A stretch of 64,000 bases of DNA from an uncultured Flavobacteriaceae bacterium (GTDB taxonomy: Bacteria; Bacteroidota; Bacteroidia; Flavobacteriales; Flavobacteriaceae): positions 234,052 to 298,051 of the forward strand of contig CAJWAA010000001.1 in the NCBI GenBank assembly GCA_913020295.1, given 5' to 3'. Position 1 is the stretch's first letter; the number at the start of each line of letters is the position of its first letter. Shown piece after piece: positions 36,486 through 47,394 of this stretch. Below the pieces are notes generated by a model that saw nothing but the letters and a program-made list of their open reading frames with translations, was not told where the DNA came from and searched no databases. The position numbers and the translations under genes were made by a program.

Positions 36486-39400
36486 TTAATTTATGGTAAT
36501 GGCCTCGGCTGTATTCATTAGTCCGCTAATCACAGTGGCCAAGGCAGCAGTATTAATGATCCCTAACTTCCGATTCATGGGTTTTTCTCCCGTATTAAGG
36601 TAAGCAGTGGCTTTGCTTGGATTTTTTGAGAATTTTTCTTTTTCATCATTATAAAATCTTAAAAGTATTTCTAATTCCCCTTCTTTTACTGTCCTTCCCG
36701 TAATTTTTCTGAAAAGGATACTCAATTTTTTATCCATGCCAATGTCCTTGGACAAAATAGAATTTTCGGCCATCACCCGGGCTGCTTCAATATATTGTGG
36801 ATCATTTAACAATAATAATGCTTGAAGTGGACTGCTAGTGATTGTTCTTTTAACCGAACAAAGATCGCGATTTGGCGTATCAAAAATTAGCATGGAGGGA
36901 GGGGGTGCGGATCGTTTCCAAAAAGTATAAAGACTTCTTCTGTACAATCCCTCACCTTTGTCATGCTTATATTGATATCTCCATTTTTTATCACTCAAAT
37001 TCCATAAGCCATCGGGTTGGTATGGATAAACGCTCTTCCCTCCTATTTTAGGAACCAAAAGTCCACTGACTTTAAGGGCATTATCGCGCACCATCTCTGC
37101 CGACATTCTATAAGTGGGACCCCTTCCCAAAAGAAAATTTTCGGGATCAATATTTGCCAAATCTTCCCTCATTTTTGATTCTTGCTGAAAAGTTGCAGAA
37201 CTTAAAATTTTCTTGTGAAGCTTTTTGATGTCCCAATCGTTGTCCATAAAATAATTGGACAACCAATCCAACAATTTAGGGTGAGTGGGAAGTCGCCCTT
37301 GATTTCCAAGATCATCGCTAGAAGGTGTAAGTCCTTTGCCAAAATGCATTTGCCAAATTCTGTTTACAAAAACCCTTGCAGTAAGAGGATTCCTGGAATC
37401 AAAAAGCCATTGAGATAAACCCAGTCGATTTTTGGGTAGTTCTTTCTCGAATTCCAAAATTACCTCCGGTGTATTGGGGAAAACTTCTTCGCCAATATCA
37501 TCATATATCCCTCTGTTGAGAACATAGGTTGGTCGGGGACTTTTCATGTCTCCCATAATCATCAATTCAGGGATGGGATCGATTGTCTCAGTTAATTTTT
37601 TTCTAAGGTTAATGTACTCATCATTTAGAGCCTTATTGGTTGGTTCTATGTTTTTAAAAAAGTAATCCTTGAACAACTGCCTTTCTGTGGATGAATCTCC
37701 CTCGGAGAGTTGATTGAAAAAATTAGGGTCATTCTGATAGGCTACCTCAAGGGCTGTTAATTCCTTATCATAAATTTTTAAATTGTCAAAACCTCCACCA
37801 TCGAAAGCCTTAAGCTTGTGGCTGGAACCGATCTTAAATCCCTCAAATCCATAGGTGTGAATGTCCGGTTTAAACAATATGGATTTGTACAATTCGTCCC
37901 CTTTTCTTTTAACAGCAGTCTTTTTTCCATTAATATAGATCTGAATTCCTCCAACGGACCCTTTGCCATCGTAGGTAATGGTGACTTGACTCCATTTTTT
38001 TGCGGAAATAGGTTGGAGGGTTTCAATCTCAATTGCATTTTGCGGCCATGATCGGGCGATAATGAACTTAAGCTTATTGTCATTCATGAAAAAAGAGTAT
38101 CCCTTAAGTCCCAATCTGATTTGCTCACAATGACCAAAAACAATAGCTTCTTGATCTTGATGATCTGCAAAGATGGAAAAGGAAAGCGTAAATGGATCGG
38201 TCTGGTCAAACCAACCTATCTTCTCCGGGAGTTTCATCTGTGTGTACTCATCTATCAAAAACCCCTTTTGATTTTGTTCCTTATCGATAATAGGTTCGGA
38301 TAGGGTTGCGGCTTTTTGCCCGCGAATATGACTGGGACTGTAAAATGTTTTTGCTCTGGTTTTGGGTATAAATTCATCGAATGGGTAATGGGCCACCAAT
38401 CCCAGGTTAATATTTTTTACGATGTGTTGGGTGGCTGCTTTTTTTTCGGTAAACCAATTTTCGAATGCTTGCTCATTTTGAGATCGATTTTGGGCAATTT
38501 TTTCTTTTTGAGAATTGAGATCATTTTTGATGTAATCAATGAGGGTCTCTTGCTCATTATTGGTCAAAAGTAAAGAAGGTCCAGCTACTTGTCCCGGGCC
38601 ATATCCAGCATGTCCAATCTCGTTGGTACTGTTAAAAAAACTGGAAATTTCATAGAAATTCTTTTGACTGATGGGGTCGTATTTGTGATCATGGCATCGG
38701 GCACACTCCATGGTCATTCCCAAAAAAGCTTTACCAAAGGTAATGGTGCGATCTGCTACATATTCAGTTCTATATTCCTCAAAAATGATCCCTGCCTCAG
38801 AATTTTTTTTGTGGAGGCGATTGAATGCTGTAGCAATTTTAGTGGATTGATCCGCATTTGAGATCAAATCTCCCGCCAATTGGTGAGTAACAAAATTTTC
38901 ATAACTCAAATTCTGATTGAAGGCATCAATTACCCAATCCCTCCAAGGGCTAAAGTCTCTGTGTTTATCATCCAGGAATCCATCTGAATCAGCATATCGG
39001 GCCACATCCATCCATTCGGCGGCCATGCGCTCACCATAGTGTGGAGAAAGGATTAGTCGGTCAATCAATTTTTCAATGGCATCAATCGATTCATCAGCCA
39101 AAAAAGTATCGATTTCATCTAGACTTGGGGGGAGCCCAGTCAGGGTAAAACTCAATCGTCGGATAAGGGTTTCTTTATCAGCTTTTTTGGAGGGTGAGAT
39201 GTTGTGTTCATCCAATTTTTTCTTTGTAAAAAAATCAATTTCATTCTCCATCCACCCATCTTCCAAGGTTTTTGGCAATTGATATTTTGAGAGGGAAATC
39301 AGTGACCAATGGGGCTTGTATACTCCTCCTTGATCCATCCATTTCAAAATTGTTGCGATTTCTCGATCTGAGAGGTTCAAATGAGATTCAGGGGGTGGCA

Positions 39401-39716
39401 TTTTTATATTTGGGTCGAGGGACAACAACCGATTGGGAATTTTGGATTTAACATCATCAAAGGTGAGAACCTCTTCATCTTTATCTTTCAGCAATTTTTG
39501 GTTAAAGTCTAATCTTAAATTTGCCTTTCGATTTTTAGCATCAGGCCCATGACAGGCAAAACATTTATCTGATAAAATGGGTTTGACATGAAAGTTATAG
39601 TCAATTTTATCAGTCAACTTTGAAATTTCCTGCACCATTTCATCTGGAATGCGGGACAAACATCCTGAGTAGAACAAGATTATAATCAGTAAACACAGGG
39701 TTTTTTTAGAAATCAA
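36486..39716 (-). CDS. Planctomycete-type cytochrome c lipoprotein with DUF1549, LamG and DUF1553
   Basis: A 1076-residue protein. The signal ends in the lipobox YSGC (Cys19). A single haem-binding motif CFACH (Cys52, Cys55, His56) begins a PSCyt1-type domain. DUF1549 covers about 150-355 (LSFTLTGLPPSLDEIDTFL, YGERMAAEWMDVARYADSDG). A LamG/concanavalin-like domain covers about 465-655 (DPFTLSFSIFADHQDQEA, VTITYDGKGSVGGIQIYING). DUF1553 follows at about 760-1030 (ARVFVNRIWQMHFGKGL). The start is TTG at 39716, because an in-frame TAG lies 12 bases upstream. It probably exchanges electrons with, or oxidises, a glycan-related substrate; the reaction is unknown. Confidence 0.9.
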   Translation of the reverse strand: MISKKTLCLLIIILFYSGCLSRIPDEMVQEISKLTDKIDYNFHVKPILSDKCFACHGPDAKNRKANLRLDFNQKLLKDKDEEVLTFDDVKSKIPNRLLSLDPNIKMPPPESHLNLSDREIATILKWMDQGGVYKPHWSLISLSKYQLPKTLEDGWMENEIDFFTKKKLDEHNISPSKKADKETLIRRLSFTLTGLPPSLDEIDTFLADESIDAIEKLIDRLILSPHYGERMAAEWMDVARYADSDGFLDDKHRDFSPWRDWVIDAFNQNLSYENFVTHQLAGDLISNADQSTKIATAFNRLHKKNSEAGIIFEEYRTEYVADRTITFGKAFLGMTMECARCHDHKYDPISQKNFYEISSFFNSTNEIGHAGYGPGQVAGPSLLLTNNEQETLIDYIKNDLNSQKEKIAQNRSQNEQAFENWFTEKKAATQHIVKNINLGLVAHYPFDEFIPKTRAKTFYSPSHIRGQKAATLSEPIIDKEQNQKGFLIDEYTQMKLPEKIGWFDQTDPFTLSFSIFADHQDQEAIVFGHCEQIRLGLKGYSFFMNDNKLKFIIARSWPQNAIEIETLQPISAKKWSQVTITYDGKGSVGGIQIYINGKKTAVKRKGDELYKSILFKPDIHTYGFEGFKIGSSHKLKAFDGGGFDNLKIYDKELTALEVAYQNDPNFFNQLSEGDSSTERQLFKDYFFKNIEPTNKALNDEYINLRKKLTETIDPIPELMIMGDMKSPRPTYVLNRGIYDDIGEEVFPNTPEVILEFEKELPKNRLGLSQWLFDSRNPLTARVFVNRIWQMHFGKGLTPSSDDLGNQGRLPTHPKLLDWLSNYFMDNDWDIKKLHKKILSSATFQQESKMREDLANIDPENFLLGRGPTYRMSAEMVRDNALKVSGLLVPKIGGKSVYPYQPDGLWNLSDKKWRYQYKHDKGEGLYRRSLYTFWKRSAPPPSMLIFDTPNRDLCSVKRTITSSPLQALLLLNDPQYIEAARVMAENSILSKDIGMDKKLSILFRKITGRTVKEGELEILLRFYNDEKEKFSKNPSKATAYLNTGEKPMNRKLGIINTAALATVISGLMNTAEAITIN

Positions 39717-39778
39717 TTGGTACGTCTAAATGTTTTCTAAAATAAAGTTAAACAAAAAAATTATTTCCTTTTTATTGT

Positions 39779-42115
39779 TTAGCAAACTACGATTTCATCG
39801 GCATATAAAATAGCTGGTTTTCCAGCATTAATATGCCAATTGGGCATTTTCAATTCACTCTCTGCATGAACTTTGAGATAACGCGCCTTGGTATTTTTAT
39901 AGTTCGTTTTAAAAGCCAGAAAAGGCAGTTTAACGATTTCGGGGTTTTCAGCTGGATTTGGGTTATGAGGATTATTGATTTGAATCGAATCACTATAGTT
40001 TACTCCGTCTTGAGAAATTGCATATGTAACAAATTTTGGTAGGATGAGTTGGTGCCAATTGGCCTGAGCCTGAACATTGAGGAAATCCATCTCAACACTG
40101 TTTATAGGCATCACTGTACCTAAATCCAATATAAAATCCATGTGTTTACCCTTATAAGCGACCCAATTGGCATCCTTATCTGGAAATCGCCAAGATTCAA
40201 AAGCTCCAAAAATACCATCGGTAAGGCGTGTAATATTTTCTTTTCCAAAAGTGGGCACACTGATTGGAATTACTTTTTTCTTAAAAGAAATCGCCTTATC
40301 CATTTGTTCCATTTTAGAAAATATTCTTTCGAAATTATATGCATAATCATCAATGGTAATAGCCCGCTCTCCTATTCTTTGGATACCCGCTTTTTTGGCA
40401 CTCGCCACAAATTTTTCAACCTTATTTTTCATCTCGGATTTGGGAAGAACATTTCCGTTATCATTGGTGGTGTAAAAGCTCCCCTTTTGCCCCACCGGAA
40501 TCTGTCCCGCAATCTGAACTTCAGCAATCAAAAGTGGCAATCTGGCCTCTCTGACTCGGGTTAATTTCTCTTTATTATCTATGACCAATTTTTCAGCTTC
40601 ATCGAATAATCTGTTGTACTCTATCATCTTATCTGGTGCAAGGTAATTATTGATGGCATCTCTAGGGTCACCAAAAATATTGAGACGGAAATTATCATTC
40701 AAAAGCGCTTCCCGCATCCTATCAATATAATTGAGAATCAGAGTAGCTGCTTCTCCATAATAACCATGCAAAAAATCGTTTATAATAAGATTAGGATCCG
40801 CATTGGGATTCCACATCAGTTTGGTGATTAGGTAAGCTCTCAAATGACCAAATTCACCTTTATTTCCTGTGGCCTGCATAAAGAGAGCTCGCACATTGTT
40901 TTGGATATAAAACTTGATGTTAGGACCAATGGTATGTAAATTAGGAAAAGGACTCACGGGATTGGCAAATTGTATATTGTAGTCCCAAATCAATATGTCC
41001 TGACTAATTTTTCCCCAATCTTGCAAATCACTGGTAAAAGCTGGATCGGTATCAAATACCGGTTTTTCTCGGGTGCTTTCTATATTGCACAACATGATAT
41101 TGACATTGGGTTCCGCAACAATATTGCTTGGTGCCGCTCGGGTATACCAATATGCTAAGGTAGAGATGATTTTATCGGGAAACTCACGTGCTACTTTATT
41201 GACAAACCAGACCATAGAGCCACTGGGTAGGTTGCCATATTTTTGATTCAAAGCACTACATTGTAGACATTTACAGTATTTATCGTTGTCGTTTTGACTG
41301 ACCGACCAATATTTTGCATTGGGATTCTTTTCTATTCTCTCCTTGAGTTCGGCGACCAATGTTTGAAAAACTTCTTCATTGGACAAACACAATTGGGTAA
41401 CAGGATTCCTTTCACCGTCGATTAGTGAGAAATATTCAGGGTGAGTTTTTCCATATTTTTCTGGGGAAATCAATAACTCAAAGGTATGGACAAACATTCC
41501 CCAGGAGTCAGAGCAGGAAAGCTTGTGCCAAGATTTATAATCAGCATCTCTTGCATCATAATAATTTGTTGTTCTGTATTTGATCATGGGCGTTTTTAAC
41601 TCATCTCTTGGAAAACTGAAAGTGTTTTTTTCGGGAAGCAACAGAGGGTCGTCAGCGCTGTATTTCCTAAAACCAAAAAATTCCAGTAAAGAGTATACTC
41701 CGTTAAGTAGACCATTTTCTGCTCCTCCTGCAATAATCAAGTTATAGTCCAATCGCTTAAAAAAATAAGCGTCTTCCTCCAATAAAAATGAATCAACTCC
41801 AGCATTTTTAGCAAAGACTGTTTTCCCCAAAAAAATTCCATTTTCACCGCTGTATTCCTCTTCGTTCAGTACCTCTAAACTCTTCCACACTTTAGATAAA
41901 TAAAATTGCATTTTTTGTGCAGCCTCTTTTTCTTTATCGTTGGCTTTTATGGGTAATACCAGGTTAAAATTGGTTTTCCCCTGAATTATTAATTCTTTAA
42001 GAGAATTTATGTCTCCCGAACAAGCATAATGAGATAGGGCTACCACTCCTCCAATTGCTACTCCTGAGGTTTTTAAAAAATCAGATCGAGAAATTTTATT
42101 TTTATTGAGATACAT
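39779..42115 (-). CDS. DUF4838 family exported protein, probable glycan-active
   Basis: A 778-residue protein with a Tat-like leader (SRSDFLKTSGVAIGG, one Arg replaced by Ser) ending in a possible lipobox at Cys32. Residues about 50-160 resemble the N-terminal domain of alpha-glucuronidase-like proteins (GLLNGVYSLLEFFGFRKY). The central DUF4838 region has a Cys cluster KYCKCLQC near residue 280. The last 150 residues form an F5/8 type C-like beta sandwich (VEMDFLNVQAQANWHQL). It is likely a periplasmic carbohydrate-binding or hydrolytic protein. It lies 62 bases upstream of the cytochrome gene. Confidence 0.85.
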   Translation of the reverse strand: MYLNKNKISRSDFLKTSGVAIGGVVALSHYACSGDINSLKELIIQGKTNFNLVLPIKANDKEKEAAQKMQFYLSKVWKSLEVLNEEEYSGENGIFLGKTVFAKNAGVDSFLLEEDAYFFKRLDYNLIIAGGAENGLLNGVYSLLEFFGFRKYSADDPLLLPEKNTFSFPRDELKTPMIKYRTTNYYDARDADYKSWHKLSCSDSWGMFVHTFELLISPEKYGKTHPEYFSLIDGERNPVTQLCLSNEEVFQTLVAELKERIEKNPNAKYWSVSQNDNDKYCKCLQCSALNQKYGNLPSGSMVWFVNKVAREFPDKIISTLAYWYTRAAPSNIVAEPNVNIMLCNIESTREKPVFDTDPAFTSDLQDWGKISQDILIWDYNIQFANPVSPFPNLHTIGPNIKFYIQNNVRALFMQATGNKGEFGHLRAYLITKLMWNPNADPNLIINDFLHGYYGEAATLILNYIDRMREALLNDNFRLNIFGDPRDAINNYLAPDKMIEYNRLFDEAEKLVIDNKEKLTRVREARLPLLIAEVQIAGQIPVGQKGSFYTTNDNGNVLPKSEMKNKVEKFVASAKKAGIQRIGERAITIDDYAYNFERIFSKMEQMDKAISFKKKVIPISVPTFGKENITRLTDGIFGAFESWRFPDKDANWVAYKGKHMDFILDLGTVMPINSVEMDFLNVQAQANWHQLILPKFVTYAISQDGVNYSDSIQINNPHNPNPAENPEIVKLPFLAFKTNYKNTKARYLKVHAESELKMPNWHINAGKPAILYADEIVVC

Positions 42116-42634
42116 AATAATATTTTTCTAAATAATTTTTAAGTCGAACTTAATTACACAATGATTTAACTAATATAGTAAACTCATTGATTGATGTCCA
42201 ATCTTTCTCAGAACTCACAGGAAATAATCCCAATACCTATATAATAATCCTTGTTTTATCTCATTTATTTTACTCATATCTTATAATTTATCCGGTCAAA
42301 TGGGTCTGTTTTAACAATATTGATTGTTTTTTATATTGTAAGTTTTGTTAAGCTCACTAATTTTAAGCAATCCTGAATCAATTAACCTTTTGAAATTATC
42401 TCCATTCCTTTGGATAAATATTACCTATAAAACCAATCAACTTATTTAACAGATTTTATAAAATTGACGCGAATAGGGAAGAAGTTAGATCAGAGCCTTA
42501 TTTTCAGACTTTCTTCGAATATTTTAAGGGCTAAGATGAGTTATAACAACTCGGATATTTTGATAATATCATTGTCCTGTGGAGATTCAAAGAAGCTTGA
42601 TTAAAATTGAAGATTCTCGAAATTCGACCAATAT
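42116..42634. other. AT-rich intergenic region, no gene seen
   Basis: 519 bases between the CBM9-like gene and DUF4838, both on the minus strand. It should hold the promoter for the DUF4838-cytochrome-DUF1501 unit. A 38-codon minus-strand frame without a start codon (about 42306-42420) is the only coding-like stretch, and it is not convincing. No tRNA 3'-end duplicate was seen. Confidence 0.5.
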
Positions 42635-43753
42635 TTACCTGTCTTTAGGACGGTTTAAATAACCTCTTTCATCAATAGTGTATTTGGCACCATTGTGTTG
42701 ATCCACTAACTCTAAATCAAAACCCGTGTAGGAGTTTAATAATGTAATTTTTAATTTTTGATTATCCAAACCCTTGAGTTGAATAGAAGTGATTTTTCCG
42801 GGCAAATTTTCTCTGAGATATTTGTAATCGCCATAGGCAATTTTTCTAAAAAGTGCGTAGGTGATTTGTTCTATTTCAGCGTTAGTATTGTGAATAAAAT
42901 GTTCGTTTAATTTAGGAGATTCCGCAAATTCAATATAACCCCAATGTTCTGGTAAATGCATATTGATCACCCCCTGTGTCGACCATACCCAATTGTTCTC
43001 CCTCAAATATTTACCATTTTCTTTTTTCCGATAATATCTGTTGCCAATCAAATCGTGATCCCATTGAACTCTTGAAAAATTGATACGCCATTGTTCCCCC
43101 ACAACTGGTTTTTTCCTCGGTGATCGCTTTAGCTCGATGAGTGCCTTCATGGGAATGGCCATTTCCACTGACCAGTACTTATCTATATCTGTAGGTTTAT
43201 TTAAGGTGCCTTCAATATGGACTGCTGTTTTTAATTCTGATAAGTTCCAGTTAAAAATAGGATTACCTTTAGTGTTATAAGGTCGATCCAAGAGCAAATC
43301 CCAAACGGTATTCAAGGCATTAATCTCAATCTCACCATAGTTGTGGTTACTGTTGGAGGGGCTTATGAAAACTTCAAAATCGTTGTTGTAAAATATGATC
43401 GTATCCCGATTCTTTAGTGTAGCCCAAATATGTTTTTCTTCCAAATGTGCGTAAATGTATAAAAACTCCTCATCCCAAAGCATTTTAAGTCGGGTTCTCT
43501 GATTGGGTGTTTTTAGCCCTTCAATATCGATAAAATCCTCTGTAAAAGGAGCATTTTCCCAGCTCAGATCTTCCTGCTTACCATCAATTTTAATAGATTG
43601 ATCAGCTCTGGGAATTATATATGTCCGGGGATTGATTAGCTCACCTGAAATGTCAATTTCGACATGTTGGTTATTGCATGAAAAACTGGAAAGAACTATG
43701 AGAATTAAAAGAATCTCAAATAAAGTTGATAAATTTTTAAAATCGTAAATCAC
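42635..43753 (-). CDS. CBM9-like carbohydrate-binding lipoprotein
   Basis: A 372-residue protein with a GTG start, a signal helix and lipobox SSFSC (Cys26). Residues about 45-270 match the family 9 carbohydrate-binding fold seen in Bacteroidota: IKIDGKQEDLSWENAPFTEDF, RLKMLWDEEFLYIYAHLEE, NDFEVFISPSNSNHNYGEIE and WRINFSRVQWDH. The last 100 residues are not recognised. The gene starts 11 bases after the sdhB stop, so it may be on the sdhCAB transcript, although its function points to the DUF4838 locus downstream. Confidence 0.85.
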   Translation of the reverse strand: MIYDFKNLSTLFEILLILIVLSSFSCNNQHVEIDISGELINPRTYIIPRADQSIKIDGKQEDLSWENAPFTEDFIDIEGLKTPNQRTRLKMLWDEEFLYIYAHLEEKHIWATLKNRDTIIFYNNDFEVFISPSNSNHNYGEIEINALNTVWDLLLDRPYNTKGNPIFNWNLSELKTAVHIEGTLNKPTDIDKYWSVEMAIPMKALIELKRSPRKKPVVGEQWRINFSRVQWDHDLIGNRYYRKKENGKYLRENNWVWSTQGVINMHLPEHWGYIEFAESPKLNEHFIHNTNAEIEQITYALFRKIAYGDYKYLRENLPGKITSIQLKGLDNQKLKITLLNSYTGFDLELVDQHNGAKYTIDERGYLNRPKDR

Positions 43754-43764
43754 AAAGTTTTAAA

Positions 43765-44511
43765 CTAACCTTTTAATGAGGCAATCATATACTCCCTATT
43801 CATGCGAGCAACATTTTCGAGGGAGATCCCCTTCGGACATTCAACCTCACAAGCTCCAGTATTGGTACAATTTCCAAAACCTTCCTCATCCATCTGCTTG
43901 ACCATATTCAAAACCCTGTCTGTAGCCTCGACCTTTCCCTGGGGCAACAGAGAGTATTGAGAAACTTTTGCCGAAACAAATAACATGGCCGAAGCATTTT
44001 TACATGAAGCTACACAGGCTCCACAGCCTATACAAGTGGCAGCATCAAAAGCTTTATCGGCATCGTGCTTATCGATTGGAATGGAATTAGCATCTTGAGT
44101 ATTACCGGAAGTATTTACACTGACAAAACCCCCAGCTTGTTGAATTCTGTCAAAAGCCGATCTGTCTACTACCAAATCCTTAATAATTGGAAATGCATTA
44201 GCTCTAAAAGGTTCTATAATAATGGTGTCACCATCTTTAAATTTTCGCATATGTAATTGACAGGTCGTAACCAATCTGTCTGGACCATGGGCTTCTCCAT
44301 TAATGAACATGGAACACATCCCACAGATCCCCTCACGGCAGTCATGATCAAATGCAACTGGGTCCTCTCCCTTTTGGATCAATTGCTCATTATGCATGTC
44401 CATCATCTCTAAAAAAGACATATCGGGTGAAACATCGGTGATAGAATAAGTAACCATTCTTCCTTTTGACTCAGCTTTGGCTTGGCGCCATATTTTAAGT
44501 TTTAAATTCAT
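43765..44511 (-). CDS. sdhB: Succinate dehydrogenase/fumarate reductase iron-sulphur subunit
   Basis: A 248-residue subunit carrying three clusters. The [2Fe-2S] ligands are in CREGICGMC and TTCQL (residues about 58-80). The two C-terminal ferredoxin-like sets are [16 protein letters not shown] and [15 protein letters not shown]. It passes electrons from the flavoprotein to quinone through SdhC. It follows sdhA by 7 bases on the same strand. Together with a single fused cytochrome b subunit this is the three-gene type B complex of Bacteroidota. Confidence 0.96.
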   Translation of the reverse strand: MNLKLKIWRQAKAESKGRMVTYSITDVSPDMSFLEMMDMHNEQLIQKGEDPVAFDHDCREGICGMCSMFINGEAHGPDRLVTTCQLHMRKFKDGDTIIIEPFRANAFPIIKDLVVDRSAFDRIQQAGGFVSVNTSGNTQDANSIPIDKHDADKAFDAATCIGCGACVASCKNASAMLFVSAKVSQYSLLPQGKVEATDRVLNMVKQMDEEGFGNCTNTGACEVECPKGISLENVARMNREYMIASLKG

Positions 44512-44518
44512 AGAGATA

Positions 44519-46522
44519 TTATTTATAGGAACGTGTTTTCACTTCAATTTCTTCGTACTTCAGTATTTCCTTGTGGAGCTTGGCACTCGAGGGCTCCCCT
44601 CTATATTCCCATGCTGAGACAAAGGTAAAGTTTTTGTCATCACGCATTGCCTCTCCCTCTGATGTTTGGGATTCTTCTCTAAAGTGACCCCCACAGGATT
44701 CTGTTCTTTCAAGGGCATCTTTTGCAAATAATTCTCCCAACTCGAGAAAATCAGCTACCCTTCCCGCTTTGGCCAATTGCTCGTTGAATTCATCTGCTCC
44801 TCCAGTAACATTTAAGTTTTTATAAAAATCTTCTCTGAGTGCTTTAATCTCACTAATGGCCTCATTCAAGCCATTTTTGTTTCTTGACATACCACATTTA
44901 TCCCACATGATTTTACCGAGTTTTTTGTGGTAATAATCCACAGAATGTTTTCCATTATTTTCAATAAAAGCCTTCAATTGATCCTTGACTTCTTTTTCGG
45001 CTGATTCAAACTCTTGAGAATCTGTAGAGATTGGTCCAGTTCTGATGTCATCTGACAAATAATCACCAATAGTATAGGGTAAAACAAAATAACCATCGGC
45101 CAAACCCTGCATCAATGCTGAGGCTCCCAAACGGTTGGCGCCATGATCAGAGAAATTGGCTTCACCTATGGCGTAACAACCCGGAATAGAAGTCATCAAA
45201 TTATAATCTACCCAAACGCCTCCCATGGTGTAATGTACGGCTGGGTAAATCATCATAGGAGTTTCATATGGATCTTGATCTACTATCTTTTCATACATCT
45301 GAAAGAGATTTCCGTATTTGGCACGGACCACTTTTTGTCCTAATTTTTTGACCAATGCTGCATCATTTTCATCTAAGCCTTTGATGTGAGCTTGTTCTTT
45401 GCCATATCGATTAATTGCAGCAGCAAAATCTAAATAAACCGCTTCTCCTGTTTTGTTTACCCCATATCCAGCATCGCAACGTTCTTTTGCTGCTCGTGAA
45501 GCCACATCTCGAGGAACCAGATTACCAAAAGCAGGGTAACGACGTTCGAGGTAATAGTCGCGGTCTTGTTCTTCAATATCTGTGGCTTTTAGTTTTCCTG
45601 ATCTGATAGCCTCAACGTCCTCTAACTTTTTGGGGACCCATATTCTACCGTCATTTCTCAAAGATTCTGACATCAATGTCAACTTGGACTGATGCTCTCC
45701 AGATACTGGAATACAAGTTGGATGTATTTGAGTAAAACAAGGATTGGCAAAATATGCGCCACGTTTGTGGATTTTCCATGAGGCAGAAACATTACTTCCC
45801 ATAGCATTGGTAGATAAAAAGAATACGTTACCGTATCCACCTGAAGCAATTACAACTGCATGCGCACCGTGTCTTTCAATCTTGCCATTAACCAGATTTC
45901 GTGTAATGATCCCTCTGGCTTTTCCATCAACCAAAACTAGATCCATCATTTCGTGACGATTGTACATTTTTATTTTTCCTCGACCAATTTGACGATTCAT
46001 TGCAGAATAGGCACCTAACAACAATTGTTGCCCAGTTTGGCCTTTAGCGTAGAAGGTTCTTGATACTAACACCCCTCCAAAGGAACGATTATCCAGCAAA
46101 CCACCATAGTCCCTTGCAAAGGGAACGCCTTGAGCTACACATTGATCAATGATATTAGTAGAGACCTCCGCCAAACGGTAAACATTGGATTCTCTAGATC
46201 GATAGTCCCCGCCCTTGATAGTGTCATAAAAAAGCCGATAAGTAGAATCGCCATCCCCTTGATAGTTTTTGGCAGCATTAATTCCTCCCTGGGCGGCGAT
46301 AGAATGTGCTCTTCGGGGAGAATCTTGAAAACAAAATGTTTTAACATTATAACCCAATTCGGCCAAAGTCGCTGAAGCGGATGCTCCTGCCAAACCAGTA
46401 CCAACAACAATTATATCAATCAAACGCTTGTTGGCTGGACTGACAAGATTAATGTCACTCTTGTGATTAGTCCATTTTTCTGACAAGCTTCCCTTTGGTA
46501 TTTTTGAATCTAACTTTGCCAT
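44519..46522 (-). CDS. sdhA: Succinate dehydrogenase/fumarate reductase flavoprotein subunit
   Basis: A 667-residue subunit. The FAD Rossmann motif is [17 protein letters not shown] near residue 37. The covalent-FAD region is [18 protein letters not shown]. Substrate residues are in [16 protein letters not shown] and in [20 protein letters not shown], with [20 protein letters not shown] closing the FAD site. It oxidises succinate to fumarate on the cytoplasmic face of the inner membrane. It lies 4 bases after sdhC. Confidence 0.97.
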   Translation of the reverse strand: MAKLDSKIPKGSLSEKWTNHKSDINLVSPANKRLIDIIVVGTGLAGASASATLAELGYNVKTFCFQDSPRRAHSIAAQGGINAAKNYQGDGDSTYRLFYDTIKGGDYRSRESNVYRLAEVSTNIIDQCVAQGVPFARDYGGLLDNRSFGGVLVSRTFYAKGQTGQQLLLGAYSAMNRQIGRGKIKMYNRHEMMDLVLVDGKARGIITRNLVNGKIERHGAHAVVIASGGYGNVFFLSTNAMGSNVSASWKIHKRGAYFANPCFTQIHPTCIPVSGEHQSKLTLMSESLRNDGRIWVPKKLEDVEAIRSGKLKATDIEEQDRDYYLERRYPAFGNLVPRDVASRAAKERCDAGYGVNKTGEAVYLDFAAAINRYGKEQAHIKGLDENDAALVKKLGQKVVRAKYGNLFQMYEKIVDQDPYETPMMIYPAVHYTMGGVWVDYNLMTSIPGCYAIGEANFSDHGANRLGASALMQGLADGYFVLPYTIGDYLSDDIRTGPISTDSQEFESAEKEVKDQLKAFIENNGKHSVDYYHKKLGKIMWDKCGMSRNKNGLNEAISEIKALREDFYKNLNVTGGADEFNEQLAKAGRVADFLELGELFAKDALERTESCGGHFREESQTSEGEAMRDDKNFTFVSAWEYRGEPSSAKLHKEILKYEEIEVKTRSYK

Positions 46523-46526
46523 TTAT

Positions 46527-47177
46527 TTATCCGTTTAAGTGGTGAAAAATTGCGATGAAAATAAAACCTGCTGGAATGACCAGAGAGAAAGCTACAGTAA
46601 ATAATTTTATACTTTTTGTGTATTTATTATTCAATCCAACAGATTGAAATGATGAGGCAAATCCATGAAAGAGGTGGAGTGATAAAAAAATAAATGATAC
46701 TGCATAAATTGATACCCTAATAGGGCTATGAAATTTATGGACCAACTCTTCATAGTAACGGTCCGGATCTTGAGGTAGAAATTCAACATACTTATAATTC
46801 ATTTCAGGTACCCAAAAATCGTAGAAGTGTAAGCCTAAAAAAGATAGTACCACAATTCCAGAGAGAATCATATTTCTTGAAACCCAACTTGCATTAGCAG
46901 ACCCTTTGTATGAAATATATTTTACATTTCGAGATTTATTATTTTTTAATTGTAAAATAAAGCCCAAAACAAAGTGGAAAACAACTCCAAAAATTAAGAT
47001 GGGCTGAAGAATAAATTGAACCAAAGGATTATTTCCCATAAAGTGGGATAAAAAATTGAAAGTTTTTTCACTAAATACCGAAGTCATGTTGATGGTAAAG
47101 TGTTGCCCCAAAAAGAGAATCAAAAAAAGTCCTGACAGCGCCATGGCTACCTTTCTGGCAATGGTAGTTGTGATCAT
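46527..47177 (-). CDS. sdhC: Succinate dehydrogenase cytochrome b subunit
   Basis: A 216-residue membrane anchor with five hydrophobic helices and His residues placed for two b haems (GQHFTINMTSVF, FHFVLGFILQL, LGLHFYDFWV, LHLFHGFASSFQ). Type B succinate:quinone reductases have one such subunit in place of SdhC plus SdhD. It is the first gene of the sdhCAB unit. A TAATTTTG on the minus strand at 47197-47204 could be its -7 element, but no good -33 is visible. Confidence 0.93.
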   Translation of the reverse strand: MITTTIARKVAMALSGLFLILFLGQHFTINMTSVFSEKTFNFLSHFMGNNPLVQFILQPILIFGVVFHFVLGFILQLKNNKSRNVKYISYKGSANASWVSRNMILSGIVVLSFLGLHFYDFWVPEMNYKYVEFLPQDPDRYYEELVHKFHSPIRVSIYAVSFIFLSLHLFHGFASSFQSVGLNNKYTKSIKLFTVAFSLVIPAGFIFIAIFHHLNG

Positions 47178-47394
47178 TCCTATTGGTTTACTTCTACAAA
47201 ATTAGTCCATAAACGTTGAATAGAAAAACCCAAATGCCTAAATTTTAGACATGTTAGCACAATCTCAATAATGTTTAACATTTAATCGAATTAAGAGGGT
47301 AAAATCTCTTTTTTGCTCAACAAATTGTGCTAAAATCCCTGTCACTCCTATTAAATTTAATAATTTTATATTTTTTAACTAAAAAAGTTGGCCG

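Noticed and set aside
42306..42420. Minus-strand 38-codon frame with a plausible composition (NFKRLIDSGLLKISELNK)
   Set aside because: No start codon, no ribosome-binding site and no recognised family; frames of this length are common in AT-rich DNA.
33677..43753. Genomic island integrated at tRNA-Gln
   Set aside because: The accessory block lies beside the tRNA, but I found no duplicate of the tRNA 3' end in the gaps at 34488-35013 or 42116-42634, and no integrase or transposase gene.
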